64,000 nucleotides of DNA, taken from assembly GCA_958298945.1 (NCBI GenBank), contig OY282609.1:30663212-30727211 (forward strand). The letters are read 5' to 3'. Below are positions 1 to 10,830 of the stretch, piece after piece. A program made the translations under genes and the position numbers. Each line of letters begins with the position of its first letter. Positions within the stretch are counted from its first letter, which is position 1. This stretch comes from Atherix ibis (lineage: Eukaryota; Arthropoda; Insecta; Diptera; Athericidae). The notes beneath the pieces are model-generated. The model had not been told where the DNA came from. It was given only the letters and a program-made list of their open reading frames with translations, and did not search any database.

Positions 1-280
1 CATCTGAATTATTTTGAGAAAGTCTAGCAACACCTGAGCTAGTCTAGCAACACCTGAGATTGTTTGGCAGCACCTTAACTAGCCTAGTTGCATTTAAGCT
101 AGCCAAGCAGTATTTGCGTTATATTCTAGCAGGACCTGAGACAAACTAACAATGCTTGCGCTAGAATTGGGCTAGTTTAGTAGCGTCTGAGTTACTCTCA
201 GAAGCACCTGAGATAGTCCTTGAAATCATCTGAACTATTTTGAGATAGTCTAGCAGCATCTGAGCTAGTTTAGCAGCTAA
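1..280. repeat. Degenerate minisatellite, unit about 20-22 bp
   Basis: Many diverged copies of a unit close to cacctgagctagtctagcaa follow one another, with variants such as 'agcagcatctgagctagttt'. The first copies (20-60) are nearly identical and later ones are more diverged. The array probably continues left of the window. It encodes nothing recognisable. Confidence 0.7.
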
Positions 281-671
281 TAAAATATCTAAAAATGAAT
301 GCGCGCGTGCCCTAAAATGATTATTCCTGGTCCCATGCCTGGATTTAAAAAAATATTTCCATCATAACTCCTTTTAAAAAATTTGACTGGAACTAAGGGC
401 TCTAAAAAGAATAACTTTTAAATTTATATAAAAAAAGTTCTTAAACATAATAATAGTTATTATGGAATTTTCCATTAAATTTAATTATTTTAGTATCATT
501 TTTTTTGGAATTATTCCAGTGTTTTTTTTTTTGCAAAGAACTCTTAATTTTTTTTTTGAAACCTTTAATATAGAAAATAGTATTTTTCTTTAAAAAAAAT
601 GCTTACATTTGAATCTTTTATATTATAAGAAAAATCCGTGTAGAAACTACTTTCTGGCAATATTTTTGAAT
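281..671. other. A+T-rich spacer, nothing recognised
   Basis: Homopolymer-rich A and T runs with no coding frame or repeat that I can identify. Confidence 0.6.
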
Positions 672-673
672 TA

Positions 674-1765
674 CGAGGGTCATTCAACAAGTACTTAGCC
701 TACAAAAGAAAAACGAAAATTTTGGAAAGGTGGCAATTTATTTTTCCACATAATCTCCTTCAAGCTCGATACACTTGGCCCAGCGATGCTCTAACTTTTT
801 TAACCCGTCCACAAAATACATTTTCTCGAGGGAAGCAAAATAGGCCTCCGTGGCGACGATGACCTCCTCATTCGACCCAAATCTATTCCCGGCGAGTGAT
901 TTTTTCAGGTTTGGAAACAAAAAGTAGTCACAGGGGGCCAAATCTGGAGAGTACGGTGGATGGGGCAGCAATTCGTAGCGCAACTCGACCAATTTGGCCA
1001 TGGCGACGGCGGAGGTGTGAGCCGGCGCGTTGTCGTGGTGGAACATCACTTTTTTCTTCGCAAAGCGGGCCGCTTTTTCTTCAATTCGACGTCGTCAAAT
1101 CGGCCCAATAAGTCAGCATAGTAGCGCCCCGTGATTGTTTTACCCTTCTCGAGGTAATCGATGTGGATCACACCTTGTGAATCCCAGAAAACGGTGGCCA
1201 TCACCTTTCCGGCCGATCGAACAGTCTTCGCTTTCTTCGGAGCACGTTCGCCGGGTGAAGTCCACTGTTTCGACTGTTCCTTGGTCTCTGGTGTGTACCA
1301 GTGAATCCATGCCCACAGTCTCAGCTATCTCGTAAACCTTCAATCGACGGTCTGCCAACACGAGATCGTGGACTTTTTTAACGTTTTCCTCCGTAGCAGC
1401 CGTTTTCGGGGCACCTGGGCGTGGCTCATCAAAAACCGACGTGCGGCCACGACAAACTCGTTGAACCAATTCTTGTAGGTCGCCATCGAAGGAGAAGAGT
1501 CACCATACACAGCATCCAAGCGATCTTTGATTTCGCTGCGCGTTTTCCCTTTCAAAAACAAGAATCTAATCACCGAACGATATTGTTCTTTTTCCATTTT
1601 TGTGCAACCGACCGACACGCTCGCTCTCAAAACAAAACTAATGAAGGGAATCAACTGAAACTTTGACAGTAGGCTACTAAAAGAATGTACTGCACGATGG
1701 TAAATTTGTTTTGTGACAGCAGTTTCATCGGGCAGTGAAGCTAAGTACTTGTTGAATGACCCTCG
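674..1765 (-). mobile_element. irritans-like mariner, decayed copy
   Basis: The ends are inverted repeats: cgagggtcattcaacaagta on the left and its complement on the right, each next to a TA (672-673 and 1766-1767), as expected for mariner target-site duplication. The termini resemble those of the intact element at 19512-20776 (cgaggctcgttcaataagtc), so the two are related but not identical families. The copy is about 1.09 kb, shorter than a full mariner near 1.3 kb, because of an internal deletion in the transposase gene. Confidence 0.9.
738..1597 (-). pseudogene. mariner transposase pseudogene (irritans-like)
   Basis: A relic of the DDE transposase that would cut and rejoin the element at TA sites. 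The start is the ATG at 1597 (protein start MEKEQYRSV). The N-terminal helix-turn-helix begins normally. A one-base shift follows near the WFNEF motif. A deletion of about 60 codons near 1335 then fuses the segment ending AETVG to the one beginning WIHWYTPE, removing the second DNA-binding helix set and the first catalytic Asp. Downstream the frame is open to the TAA at 738, with the second Asp in FHHDNAPAH and the third in LAPCDYF, 34 residues apart as in true mariners (D34D). The C-terminus CIELEGDYVEK is close to that of the intact copy at 19683-20732. It cannot make an active enzyme. Confidence 0.88.
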
Positions 1766-1767
1766 TA

Positions 1768-4540
1768 AGATCTTAAAGAGAAAACTCACTTGGATTCGCT
1801 TAGATTTTGTCTTAAATCCAAATATTGAATGGAAAATTTAACTGAATTTTAAAAGATTGTCTTTAAAAAACGATAAGTAGTTCCCCTTAAATCATTAGAA
1901 ATTATTTCCATTTAATTTTGATCATTACTAATCTCTATGGTACTGTCATTAGACTAGGCATAATCTTCATAGGAACTACAGACAAGACTCATTTTTACTT
2001 TATGGCATAGTTCGTTGTGGTTTCAAATTTCTCCGTTTTTTATTTTATTCTGACAGTCAAATTCCATTGACGTTAAGGTTTTGTCACAAAATCCACTTGT
2101 AATTGTGCAAAATTGCAAGAATACCACGATTAGCTCCTTCGGGATTGGTGGTTTCGTGGTAATAGATTTTAATTTTCTGTGATCATCATTAAATTGTGGG
2201 CGATGGAAAATTAAGTGTTGTCCGTTCTTAAAGCTTATAAATAACATTTGATTGTTAGTCAATTTTAAAGGAAACTATAAAAATAAATATGTGATTTCTT
2301 TCAAAAAAAAAGTAGTTGATATGAGGTTATCCCGGTTGTTTGGAGGCCGAAGGATTTTCAATCACAAGCCATTAAAGTCAAGAATTTAGTCCCATTTTTT
2401 GTACTACAATTTCTTTCAATGTTCTTACATTATGCCTCCATATTTCCAAGATTTTTATTTAATCAAATAGGAAAATTATCAGGACACATTTTTGGTATTA
2501 TATCCTTTGCCATATATGAGCATTGTTGTTGTTACTGTTTTCTTATCGTCTCTATAATTTTACTCATTTTGAACCTTCTATTCAACCGTAAATCGATTAA
2601 ACAAGCATATGATATCACCCATTATTATGTTCGTAGGTATAGTCTTTAACAACACAACAGATGCCCAATATGGGGATGGAACATGGTTAGGTCATACTCG
2701 TAAGTACAGGACGTGTCCTTTTGTGAACCACCTCGTATATGACTTGTTCTGTTGTGTTCGTTGGAAATTTCCAGGCAACAAACACCAACCCAACTATTTA
2801 GTTCAGTGGTGCAGTTAAGAGCAGTCACGATAGTTCCAATTTTGTATACTATGGCATTGTGAATGAGGTCATTCCCTATACAAATTAATAGGATGGTAAC
2901 AAGGATAACGAAAGTGAACCGATGTTATTACTCCATTACGAGTATTAGTGATAGTTTTGTTATTATTTATGTACATTCACAACAGTGTTTGTTCAGGTTG
3001 CTTCTTTTGCCATACAATTTACGGTTGACCAACATCGATGGCAGATGGGAAAATTTTTACTAAAATCGATAGCAGACAAATAATTCCATTTGCCTCACGT
3101 TTTTCTATTTAATTGAATACAATAAAATTTAGTATGTAATAAATATTTTCTTATTAAAAAATAATACTTATTCTAAAAGAGAAAAAAACAACCTCCAACC
3201 ACCATCTACCCTATAGACTTTTTATTAATTTCCCCAAAAATATTCTAATATTCTCTCTTGTTCAACAGGTCTTCTTATCACTTCTTATTAGAAGTTGTGC
3301 AATTTTAATTAAAAATTCACAATTTACTCACTCATGAATTCCGTTGGGATTAAAATTTTCACTTTGGCACAAGCGAAAAGTTAATACAAAGTCGGTACAA
3401 TCAGAGTTGGAGTGTATAGTTAGTTTGTATAGGGCCACGCAAGGATAGACTTAATGTTAGGCTGGACTTCAGCTACAATAGACCAGACCAAACCAGGGTC
3501 GTCAATATGGATTTTCTAGTTAATCCGTAATTATACATTCCAAGTGGAGAGAACTATTACACGCTTCGATGGGAGTGTGAATATTTTGCAACAATTTTTA
3601 TTCACCAATACACGAATCTGACTATGAATAAGTTGAATGCAAATTCAGGTTTCTTAATGGTCCGCTCAAAAGGAAGGAATCCTTGCTCGGATAGGGTGGA
3701 TGGTCATCAAAAATTCTTAATAAAATTTTCTAACGCATAATATTTCGGTTGTTTTTATTTTTGCAATTATAATAGCACTTTTTTCATGGCAAAGAGTTTC
3801 AATTACTTTCACCATCATTCATTATAACAGCTTAGGGCGTGTGTTGGATGAAGGGGTTGGGGGTGGTTATCATCCTTGAATCGATGATAATTTATTCAAA
3901 AGTTTCTTTCTTCTCCACTTGTGCTGTAATAATTAAAATAATTACCAAACCAAAAAATATTATGAATTATTTATTCGGAAACCACAAAATCTCTTCGAAT
4001 TAATCGTTATATGTAAATGGGATTTTGAACTTTTATAAGTTATGATGAAACGTTGGAATTTTTTCGAGATCACAAATGTGGTTAAGTGAAATTATTCCCA
4101 TAAATATGGACCACTAATATTTTGCTAATAATAATTATCTAAATATTAATAGCAAGTTATGCCCGATCAAATACGAAATGGAATTATTGTGAAGGGGATG
4201 GGTGGGATCAGGTGGCTTAAAGTCTACTTAATTTCAATAAATACTAACGTGTTATGTGGAAAATATGAAATCTTGTAGAGACACTACAAGATAAACAAAA
4301 TTTCTCACTTTGGTTTTGGTTATTTTCATTTAATTGGAAAAGTTTCTCTGTCACTTAAAATTGGATTTTTGTTGTTGTTACTGTAAATGATACCTGCTAG
4401 TTTGTAAATTAATTTTTCGATGACTGTTAATGGAGTTTATTCGTTAGTGTCTAAGTTTGACATTCTTTTCTAATTCAAATGCTTGTTTTGTTAACTTTCT
4501 ACTAGGAGACTCTGTTTTTTATTAATACCAACTGTGACGA
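1768..4540. other. A+T-rich spacer, no gene recognised
   Basis: Short open frames occur on both strands but none has recognisable motifs. The stretch at 2600-2830 is slightly richer in G+C and has overlapping frames on both strands without recognisable content. Confidence 0.5.
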
Positions 4541-4542
4541 CA

Positions 4543-4855
4543 GTTCATGAACGACCTTTACACCTCGGTTGAGTGGCTGTGTTTGGGTCGGAGTTGTCAT
4601 TAGTCCGTATTTTCTTAAGCGATCTGCTGATGGTTCTGTAATTCAAGTGGTACAGGAAATTCATATTAGCTGCCGACAATGGAGCTAGAATGTCATAGAC
4701 CGCCTTAGACAAGCCCCTGATTTTTACTAGCAATTGATAATGAGTGACAAATTAACAGCTTCCAGAGGAAATTCATGAACCACCTTAACATCTCGGTTGA
4801 GTAACTGTGAAGTGCGGTGTTTGGTTCGAAATTGTGATTTTTTGAGTACGCTTCT
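4543..4855. repeat. Imperfect direct repeat, copies about 230 bp apart
   Basis: Two diverged copies of a segment of roughly 75-80 bp begin at about 4543 (ttcatgaacgacctttacac) and 4773 (ttcatgaaccaccttaacat). Both continue through 'ctcggttgag' and a ttggg/ttggt-tcg block. This may be part of the 3' region of the LINE fragment next to it. The function is unknown. Confidence 0.5.
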
Positions 4856-4979
4856 GGCAGTATTACATCCAATTGGGGTCGGACCACATATGACTCTAAC
4901 AGAACGCAACAATGGAAATTCTGAAACTGGTTTTTTTTTTTTGTAATGTCTCTGAGACAAGAGTCGGAAGCCATTCTGT

Positions 4980-5830
4980 AGCGTCACGAACATGAGGCCA
5001 TTTGGCGATTGCCAATTTTCCTAATGAAATTGTTCAATAGTTATTCGGAGGGAAAAGTCAGACATTCATAAATTCTGTGAAGTAAATTAAGATGTTTAAG
5101 AAGGTTAAAATAGGACTTGGAAATGGAATTACACAATGGAAGGAGTCCTATTCAAAAAGAAATGCTGAGTTGCGGAGCGTTCATGTAAAATATGGGGAAT
5201 GGTGGGTTGAACGCCACAGGAATAGTAAGGAGAACAAGATTAGTTACCGAAGAAGAAATCATGGGTAAGTGCGGTATGCTCAACACCAATTCTGAGAATT
5301 TTCTTTGATCAGAAATTCGGATTGGGGGTTGAGTAGACTGGTTTGCGATGATAGACCAGTTTATTTGTCTACGTATGGCCTCTAGCCAAGCTTGGAATTG
5401 TAGTGGGAACCGGTCGGTGAAACGACTCCCCGCTAGCTGATCAGCTCACTCGTTGCCAAGGATACCCACCTGACATGGAACTCAACTCAACTCGGCGTTC
5501 CTATTGTCTAATAGATTACGACGAATTTGATGAGCCACGAATGGTTTCCAAGGAGGCGAGACTATTGGTAAAAATAATTGCGCTTCGATGTTTGGGCAGA
5601 TTAATTGTCCACAGTTCCCAATGGAAACGGCAACTTCTACATTATAGAATTCCATACTTGATCTAGCGATATTCACCGCCAGCACGCTTGATAACAGAAA
5701 AGACTGATAGCTGCTGTTGTGAACAAAAGTGTGGAATTACCCAATCCATCCAGCAGTTCTAGGAACAATTTCCTGTAGCTAGATGGATCGGTGTTAGCCT
5801 TACCCTCAACTTCTCTCCTAACCAGTGTTT
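4980..5830 (-). mobile_element. LINE fragment: RNase H and C-terminal end, minus strand
   Basis: Reading the minus strand from about 5630 down gives a decayed RNase H domain. IFTNSLASLETI corresponds to the usual IFTDSxAALExI, with the catalytic Asp now Asn. About 40 codons on, VGILGNE, a stop and ADQLAG correspond to the conserved VGIxGNExAD. Further downstream comes a C-terminal segment (SAFLFE, then a stop; about 5040-5160) like the Cys/His tail of LINE proteins. The 4980-5220 part reappears, diverged, at 22300-22560, which supports a dispersed element. Stops and frameshifts are frequent. The clade is not certain, because RNase H occurs in several clades. Limits are approximate. Confidence 0.6.
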
Positions 5831-6419
5831 CCACTCTGGGTGTTAGTGGGGGGTATTTAGAAAATCAAGAGAAACGATGTATGTACCTCTTTCTAATTCG
5901 GATATCAATAGGGAAATAATGAATGAATTTCTTTTAGAATAGGCGGTCAACGAGATATGTTTTAGAGGATTGTGAAGGGGATATTCGCAAGAGCAAAGGT
6001 TTTTATATATGAGGTTAATACAGGATGAGTAAAGGTAGTGTAAGATGGGTTTCCGAACAGTTTCAATAAGAAATGGGTTTTCCGACCAGTTTCAATGCAG
6101 CGATTGACCGGCATTTGACTTTTGCCTTTGCCTTGCTTCTGGCATTTTGACGCATAAAGTGAGGGAATAGAGCAGCGGTCCGTCCGGTAGGGCGTTGCCT
6201 ACTTTGATTACCTCACTTTGTGAGGTAAATCTTACATTTACTGCTAACAAGAATCTTCACCATCTCAAAAATCTGCAGATTCCATCTTCCACCAAGGGTA
6301 TTTGTAATAAACAGAATTAGCATGGAATCTGTCAGACGGACGGGGTAGGAATCGCATGTGAACCCATTTGAGTTACATTTCCGCATACAGCAAGTGTGTC
6401 TTTGATGAAAGAGTGAAAA
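5831..6419. other. Spacer, nothing recognised
   Basis: No coding motifs were seen. Upstream LINE sequence could extend into the start of this stretch. Confidence 0.4.
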
Positions 6420-6421
6420 TA

Positions 6422-6732
6422 CCACCCAAACGCAAAAATGTTCATCTAGCTGAAATGTTCATGCAGTATTTGTAATTAAAACGTTTTTTTTCAGTTCAAA
6501 ACTGGTTTTTTTGTTTATATTTTAAGATTTTTAATAAAATAATAAAAATTTTCGAATTCTATAGAAAAAAAAAAACAAAAAAAATATATTCAATAACAAA
6601 ATATCACAAAATTAAAACTGCAATTCGATGTCAAAATGTTCGTCCAGCTGGTTTTCAGTGCATAAATGTTCATCTATAATACAATTAATATATATTTTCA
6701 CCATTTCCGAGCAAAAATTTACGGTATTTTTT
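6422..6732 (+). repeat. Left terminal inverted repeat of the Tc1-like element
   Basis: It pairs with 7897-8207. It contains four copies of an AATGTTC core: two near the outer end (about 6436-6460, the first reading aaaaatgttcatctagctga) and two near the inner end (about 6635-6675, including aaaatgttcgtccagctgg). An outer and inner pair in each arm resembles the transposase-binding direct repeats of IR/DR elements. Binding is inferred, not seen. Confidence 0.9.
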
Positions 6733-6750
6733 GAACGCGATCAATTTATT

Positions 6751-7809
6751 TCACCACTGTGTTGCGTCTCCTTTTTGTTTTAAAACTGCTCGTAGTCGCC
6801 TCGACATTGTCCTTGTAAGGTTTTGACACTCCCTTGGTGTAAAGTCACACCAAATTTCCTTTAACCTGTTCTTTAGATTTTGTATTGTTGTTGGGGGTCT
6901 TTTTTTAAATTTTTTTTCATTAAACCCCAAATGGACTTAATCGGCGATAAGTCTGGGCTACTGGACGGCCATTCCTCTAACAGAGCAATGCTCCGAGCCT
7001 CAAACCAGGCCTTCACTGTTTTTGCCGTATGGCATGGAGCTCCATCTTGTTGGAAAACATATTCTCCTTCCGGTGACTGAAGCGTTGGTAGAACCGGAAG
7101 GAGATCTTTTTCTAAATTTTTTTTATATTTTTCGGCAATAATAATGCCCTCCGCGAAATGCAAGTTGCCTACACCCCGTGCAGACATGCATCCCCACACC
7201 ATTACCGACGCTGGAAATTTAACCGAACGCTTTAAGCAATCTGGCCTGAAAGCTTCGGTTTTCTTTCTAATGACTCGATTTAATGGAGCACCAACGTTCA
7301 ATATAAATCGAGCTTCATCGCTCCATATGACAGAGTCCCATTGTCTTTGGGTCCAATTCAAATGATGTTTTGCCCATTTCAACCTATTTTTCTTTTGCCT
7401 GGTGGTTAACAATGGCTTCTCCTTTGCCTACAGTCAATAAAATTGTAACGTTTTGTACTGACGTTAACAACAAAATCATATTTAAATTTACCTTATAAAA
7501 TTTTAAACCAATTTTTTTTAATGAACGTTTACAGGTGTCTTTCGAAACTATATTTGCGGCCGTTGTATGACGGTTTTGTGTAACAATTCTTTTTAAAGCC
7601 CGTAAATCACGATCATTACACATAGGGGGGCGGCCAGGATTCTTACGCGGAACCACGGATTTAGTTTTTTTATACACTGTTATTATTGATTGCACAGTAC
7701 TACGTGGTAAATTCAATTTTTCTGCTATTTTATAAGTTGAAGTACCTTTCTTAAACTCTTTTATAATCAAATTTCTCAAATCAATGCACACTGGTTTTCC
7801 TCTTGCCAT
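6751..7809 (-). pseudogene. Tc1-like transposase, two exons, catalytic residue lost
   Basis: Start at the ATG at 7809 (MARGKPVCIDL). Exon 1 (7809-7492, 106 codons) holds two helix-turn-helix units separated by a GRPP motif, the usual paired-like DNA-binding region. The frame resumes exactly if 7428-7491 is removed as an intron, giving KFYK joined to AKEKPLLTT as in other Tc1 transposases. Exon 2 has the first Asp in IWSDEARF (about residue 143) and the second in QQDGAPCH (about residue 234). The final acidic residue of the DDE triad, expected in SPDLxPIE, is Lys (SPDLSPIKS, about residue 270). One base is gained or lost near 6885. After shifting frame, the C-terminal end continues to a TGA at 6751-6753 (last residues KGDATQW). 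Without the shift the protein stops at 6873. The Lys and the frameshift should abolish activity. Confidence 0.85.
7428..7491 (-). other. Putative 64-bp spliceosomal intron in the transposase gene
   Basis: On the minus strand the donor reads AAG|GTAAAT and the acceptor TTGACTGTAG|G. Both are good matches to insect consensus sites. Removing it joins two codons in phase 0 and restores the conserved Tc1 reading frame. The length suits short insect introns. An alternative is a chance insertion or deletion that mimics an intron, but the coincidence of donor, acceptor and phase makes that less likely. Confidence 0.75.
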
Positions 7810-7896
7810 TCTTAAAGACTGATTGATATCAAATGACTTTAATTATAATTTATCCATCAGAAATTAAATACCCAATTATAGATTAATAATAGAATT

Positions 7897-8207
7897 AAAA
7901 AATACCGTAAATTTTTGCCCGGAAGTGGTGAAAATATATATTAATTGTATTATAGATGAACATTTATGCACTGAAAAACAGCTGGACGAACATTTTGACA
8001 TCGAATTGCAGTTTTAATTTTGTGATATTTTGTTATTGAATATATTTTTTTTGTTTTTTTTTTCTATAGAATTTGAAAATTTTTATTATTTTATTAAAAA
8101 TCTTAAAATATAAACAAAAAAACCAGTTTTGAACTGAAAAAAAAACGTTTTAATTACAAATACTGCATGAACATTTCAGCTAGGCGAACATTTTTGCGTT
8201 TGGGTGG
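7897..8207 (-). repeat. Right terminal inverted repeat of the Tc1-like element
   Basis: Reverse complement of the left arm with few differences, for example in the A/T homopolymer runs and gcctagctga for atctagctga near the tip. It ends at the TA at 8208-8209. Confidence 0.9.
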
Positions 8208-8567
8208 TACGTATTAAAGAGATCAGTGGATAAAGGAGAACCTTAGTGAATGCCATTTTGTCATGCGTTTGCAAGCCAGACAATTGTTCAAATATTTTTT
8301 TTCTTCAAAATGATTACGTTTGTACGATAGAAAACACTACCTTGACGAAAAAGTGCTGCTTTTGATGGGCAGTATTTAACTATTTTTTTCGCTATTTTTT
8401 AAAGATTAATGAAAAGAAAAACACCTGAACAAATATTACAACAAGTACTAATTGAAGTCTTAATTAAAGTATTTATATAGTACATATGACTGTTAATTTT
8501 TACATTTCCATTTTGCATATCGCACAATATTAACGTGACTAAATTGAATTTGATGCAATCTGAAACA

Positions 8568-8649
8568 CGATTCTCACATAGTTCTCTTCTAGGTGTGTTT
8601 CGGAAAACGATTCTCGAATAGTTCTCTCCGAACACACCTAGAAGAAGAG
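8568..8649. repeat. Small hairpin with an added direct repeat
   Basis: The arms are ctcttctaggtgtgtttcgg (8584-8603) and ccgaacacacctagaagaag plus 'ag' (8628-8649). They pair almost completely around a 24-base loop. In addition, cgattctcacatagttctct (8568) recurs as cgattctcgaatagttctct (8608). This looks like a local inverted duplication. No element ends were seen. Confidence 0.7.
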
Positions 8650-9465
8650 TGTTAATAATAATTAAAACTAATTAAAAAAAATGCACATAATATTGTCGGA
8701 AAATCTGTTTTTATTTTAATTTTAGTTTTTGCTTTAAAAATAAAACTATGAATTTTCCAACTTTTAAATTACGATTTTATCTTTTTTAAATAATATATTT
8801 TAGCTAACCCTAGAAAGGTGAATTTTTATGGGGATTACAAAAAAAAGAAGAAGAAATAATAAATATATTTATAACTCCCCCTTCCCCTGTTTTCCTGGTG
8901 CTCCCTAACCTTTCTCATCCCAAGAGATATTTCGTAATAATCGTAAATTTCCATTGAACTCATTTTTCCATTAGGAAAAATATTGGAAAATTGTCAGTAG
9001 TAAATTTCGTATAAATTACAATTTATTTGTTATTTTCGATAAAATCTTCTTTAAAATATAACAAAATTTATATGAAAAAGTTTGATATCGATTTGCTTTG
9101 GGAAATATTTACAATATTATTTTTAATGGGAAATTGGGTGAATTATATTTTCCTGTAATACAAAATTTATAATGTTTATATATTATTATTTATGATTATA
9201 TTTTCCTGTAATACAAAATTCAAGGTAGCCTAAAATATTTCATAGAAATTTATTTGAAGAAAAAAAAAATTAATTGTACGTAATTTTATAAATAAATACG
9301 GTAATTTATGGTATTTGATTAAAGATTTCGAAATTATTTGGACTTTTCGTAAATGTTCGTTAACATTATTTAAAAATCTATAATAAATTTTATCAGGTGT
9401 TCTATTAAAGTTAATAGACTTAATATTAAGTTGTCAAGATAAGATGCTATGTTTGTATTTTTTTT
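8650..9465. other. A+T-rich spacer
   Basis: Nothing coding. A 26-bp phrase containing ttttcctgtaatacaaaatt occurs twice near 9140-9225. Confidence 0.5.
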
Positions 9466-9830
9466 TCTACCATGCCAATGACATATTGTGTGATTGTAAT
9501 ATTTTCCCCGCCAGCCATATAGCATGCGTCACGTGTTTGTCATGCTTAAGCACATGGCAGCGCTCTTACGTATGGTAAAGGCGTTGTCCAAGTGCTATCA
9601 GATGCAAATATGAAGATGAGTCATATTTTTTCATGGCCGAAACTGACACGTGCCAAAAACACAAGTGTTAAGTTATGTGCCATGTCCATGGCAGGTAGTT
9701 GCCCGACATCTGTCGCTAAATGAAAATATGGCAATTCTGATGCCGCATGCTATACATTTATGGCATGCGAATATTGCCTTACATATGGCATCTTGCCATG
9801 CAGTCAATGCTATTTTTATACGGAGAAAGA
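9466..9830. other. Segment rich in ATGGCA / TGCCAT words
   Basis: The hexamer atggca and its complement tgccat, with catgcc, gcatgc and ggcatg, occur repeatedly on both strands. The outer parts look weakly inverted (ccatgccaatgacatat against atatggcatcttgccatg). It may be a decayed foldback element. No coding frame is convincing. Confidence 0.35.
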
Positions 9831-9949
9831 CCTTAACTTTAATATTGCCAATAAATTAATATTAATTTTATGCAGAAATGGTACCAATTTGCGTGGATAC
9901 ACAATTTTTCATTTGAAATCAGTCAATTTTGGGTGTCCTCTCTCGAGCG

Positions 9950-10830
9950 AAAAGAATACTGTCCAGGCGTATTCCTAGATATATTGCATGCCTTTGATCG
10001 AGTCTGGCATCCTGAACTGCTCTGGAAACTCAAGAGCTTCATGATTTGAAAATTATATTTCTTCCAAATAACAGCTGATGTATCCTTGGTCAATTCCGAT
10101 ACAATATTTACAACTTTGACATCCCAACTAATCCCAAAATTATCACATCCACCACATATTCAAATTGCTTCCAGAAACCTACAATCCCGTATCAAAAACT
10201 CCAAGACTGGTTTAGGAGGTGCAGAGTGAAAGTAAATGAGCAGAAGAGTGTTCATGTTACCTTTAGTCTCTGCAAAACCTCATTCATCCCTATTTCTCTT
10301 GATGGCGACATCATTCCACCAAAAAAAAAAGTACCTGGGACTAAACCTAGACATACAAAGACTTGAGCTTAACAGACATTACCAATCACTTCTTAGACTA
10401 CTGGACAACCGATCAAAACCAATTTTAATCTACAACACGATTTTAAAACCGATCTGGGCGAACGGTATTGAAGTATGGGCTTCCAATTTCTATCGCATCC
10501 AATCCTTCCGAAAAATCGTCGATGTCGCTCCCTGTTCTATGTTCGTAACAAAGATATTCGTTGTGACCTAAATGATCCTTTCTTTCATGATTTCCGTTAT
10601 AAAACGTTTTATTCCCGATTATCCTACCACTCTAATCCTCTCATTAAAACGCTTTCCTCTGGTATCTTCCCTATTTACACTCATCGGCGTTTAAACAGAA
10701 ATAAGCGACGAGATTTCTTGAAATGTTAAAATATGTTCGTCTCCTGTCATTGTAGTGTCTTTTTCATAAAATCTGCTTGTTACAATGATTATATAGTTGT
10801 AAAATAGGTAATATTTAAAAAAAAGTCAAT
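9950..10830 (+). mobile_element. Jockey-clade LINE, copy A (3' part)
   Basis: It begins inside the reverse transcriptase. At 9957-10030 the translation approximates CPGVFLDILHAFDRVWHP, the region around the first catalytic Asp. Much of the palm that follows is scrambled. At 10230-10530 come 'KVNEQKSVHVTF', a KKYLGL block and the LLRLLDNRSK thumb region. After the C-terminal CDLNDPFFHDF-like sequence, a 3' tail includes tctgcttgttac (10772-10783) and ends in a short A run near 10824. Copies B and C share this tail. Frameshifts and gaps make it non-functional. Confidence 0.8.

Larger units (their letters stand above)
6422..8207 (-). mobile_element. Tc1-like transposon with 311-bp inverted repeats
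   Basis: A complete element of 1,786 bp flanked by TA on both sides (6420-6421 and 8208-8209). The termini start ccacccaaacgcaaaaatgtt and match, inverted, for about 311 bp at each end. It encodes a Tc1-type transposase on the minus strand. Long inverted repeats that carry reiterated short direct repeats are the IR/DR layout of some Tc1-like elements. The gene has lesions, so this copy is not expected to move itself, but the near-identical arms suggest it is not very old or that the arms are kept alike by gene conversion. Confidence 0.93.

Noticed and set aside
2419..2649. 76-codon frame with hydrophobic stretches
   Set aside because: The hydrophobic residues come from T-rich codons in A+T-rich DNA. 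There is no motif, no splice context and no codon bias.
7384..7427. Reading the Tc1-like gene as simply frameshifted at about 7430
   Set aside because: The unspliced frame adds a low-complexity stretch with no counterpart in the family, while the 64-bp intron model restores the family sequence on both sides.
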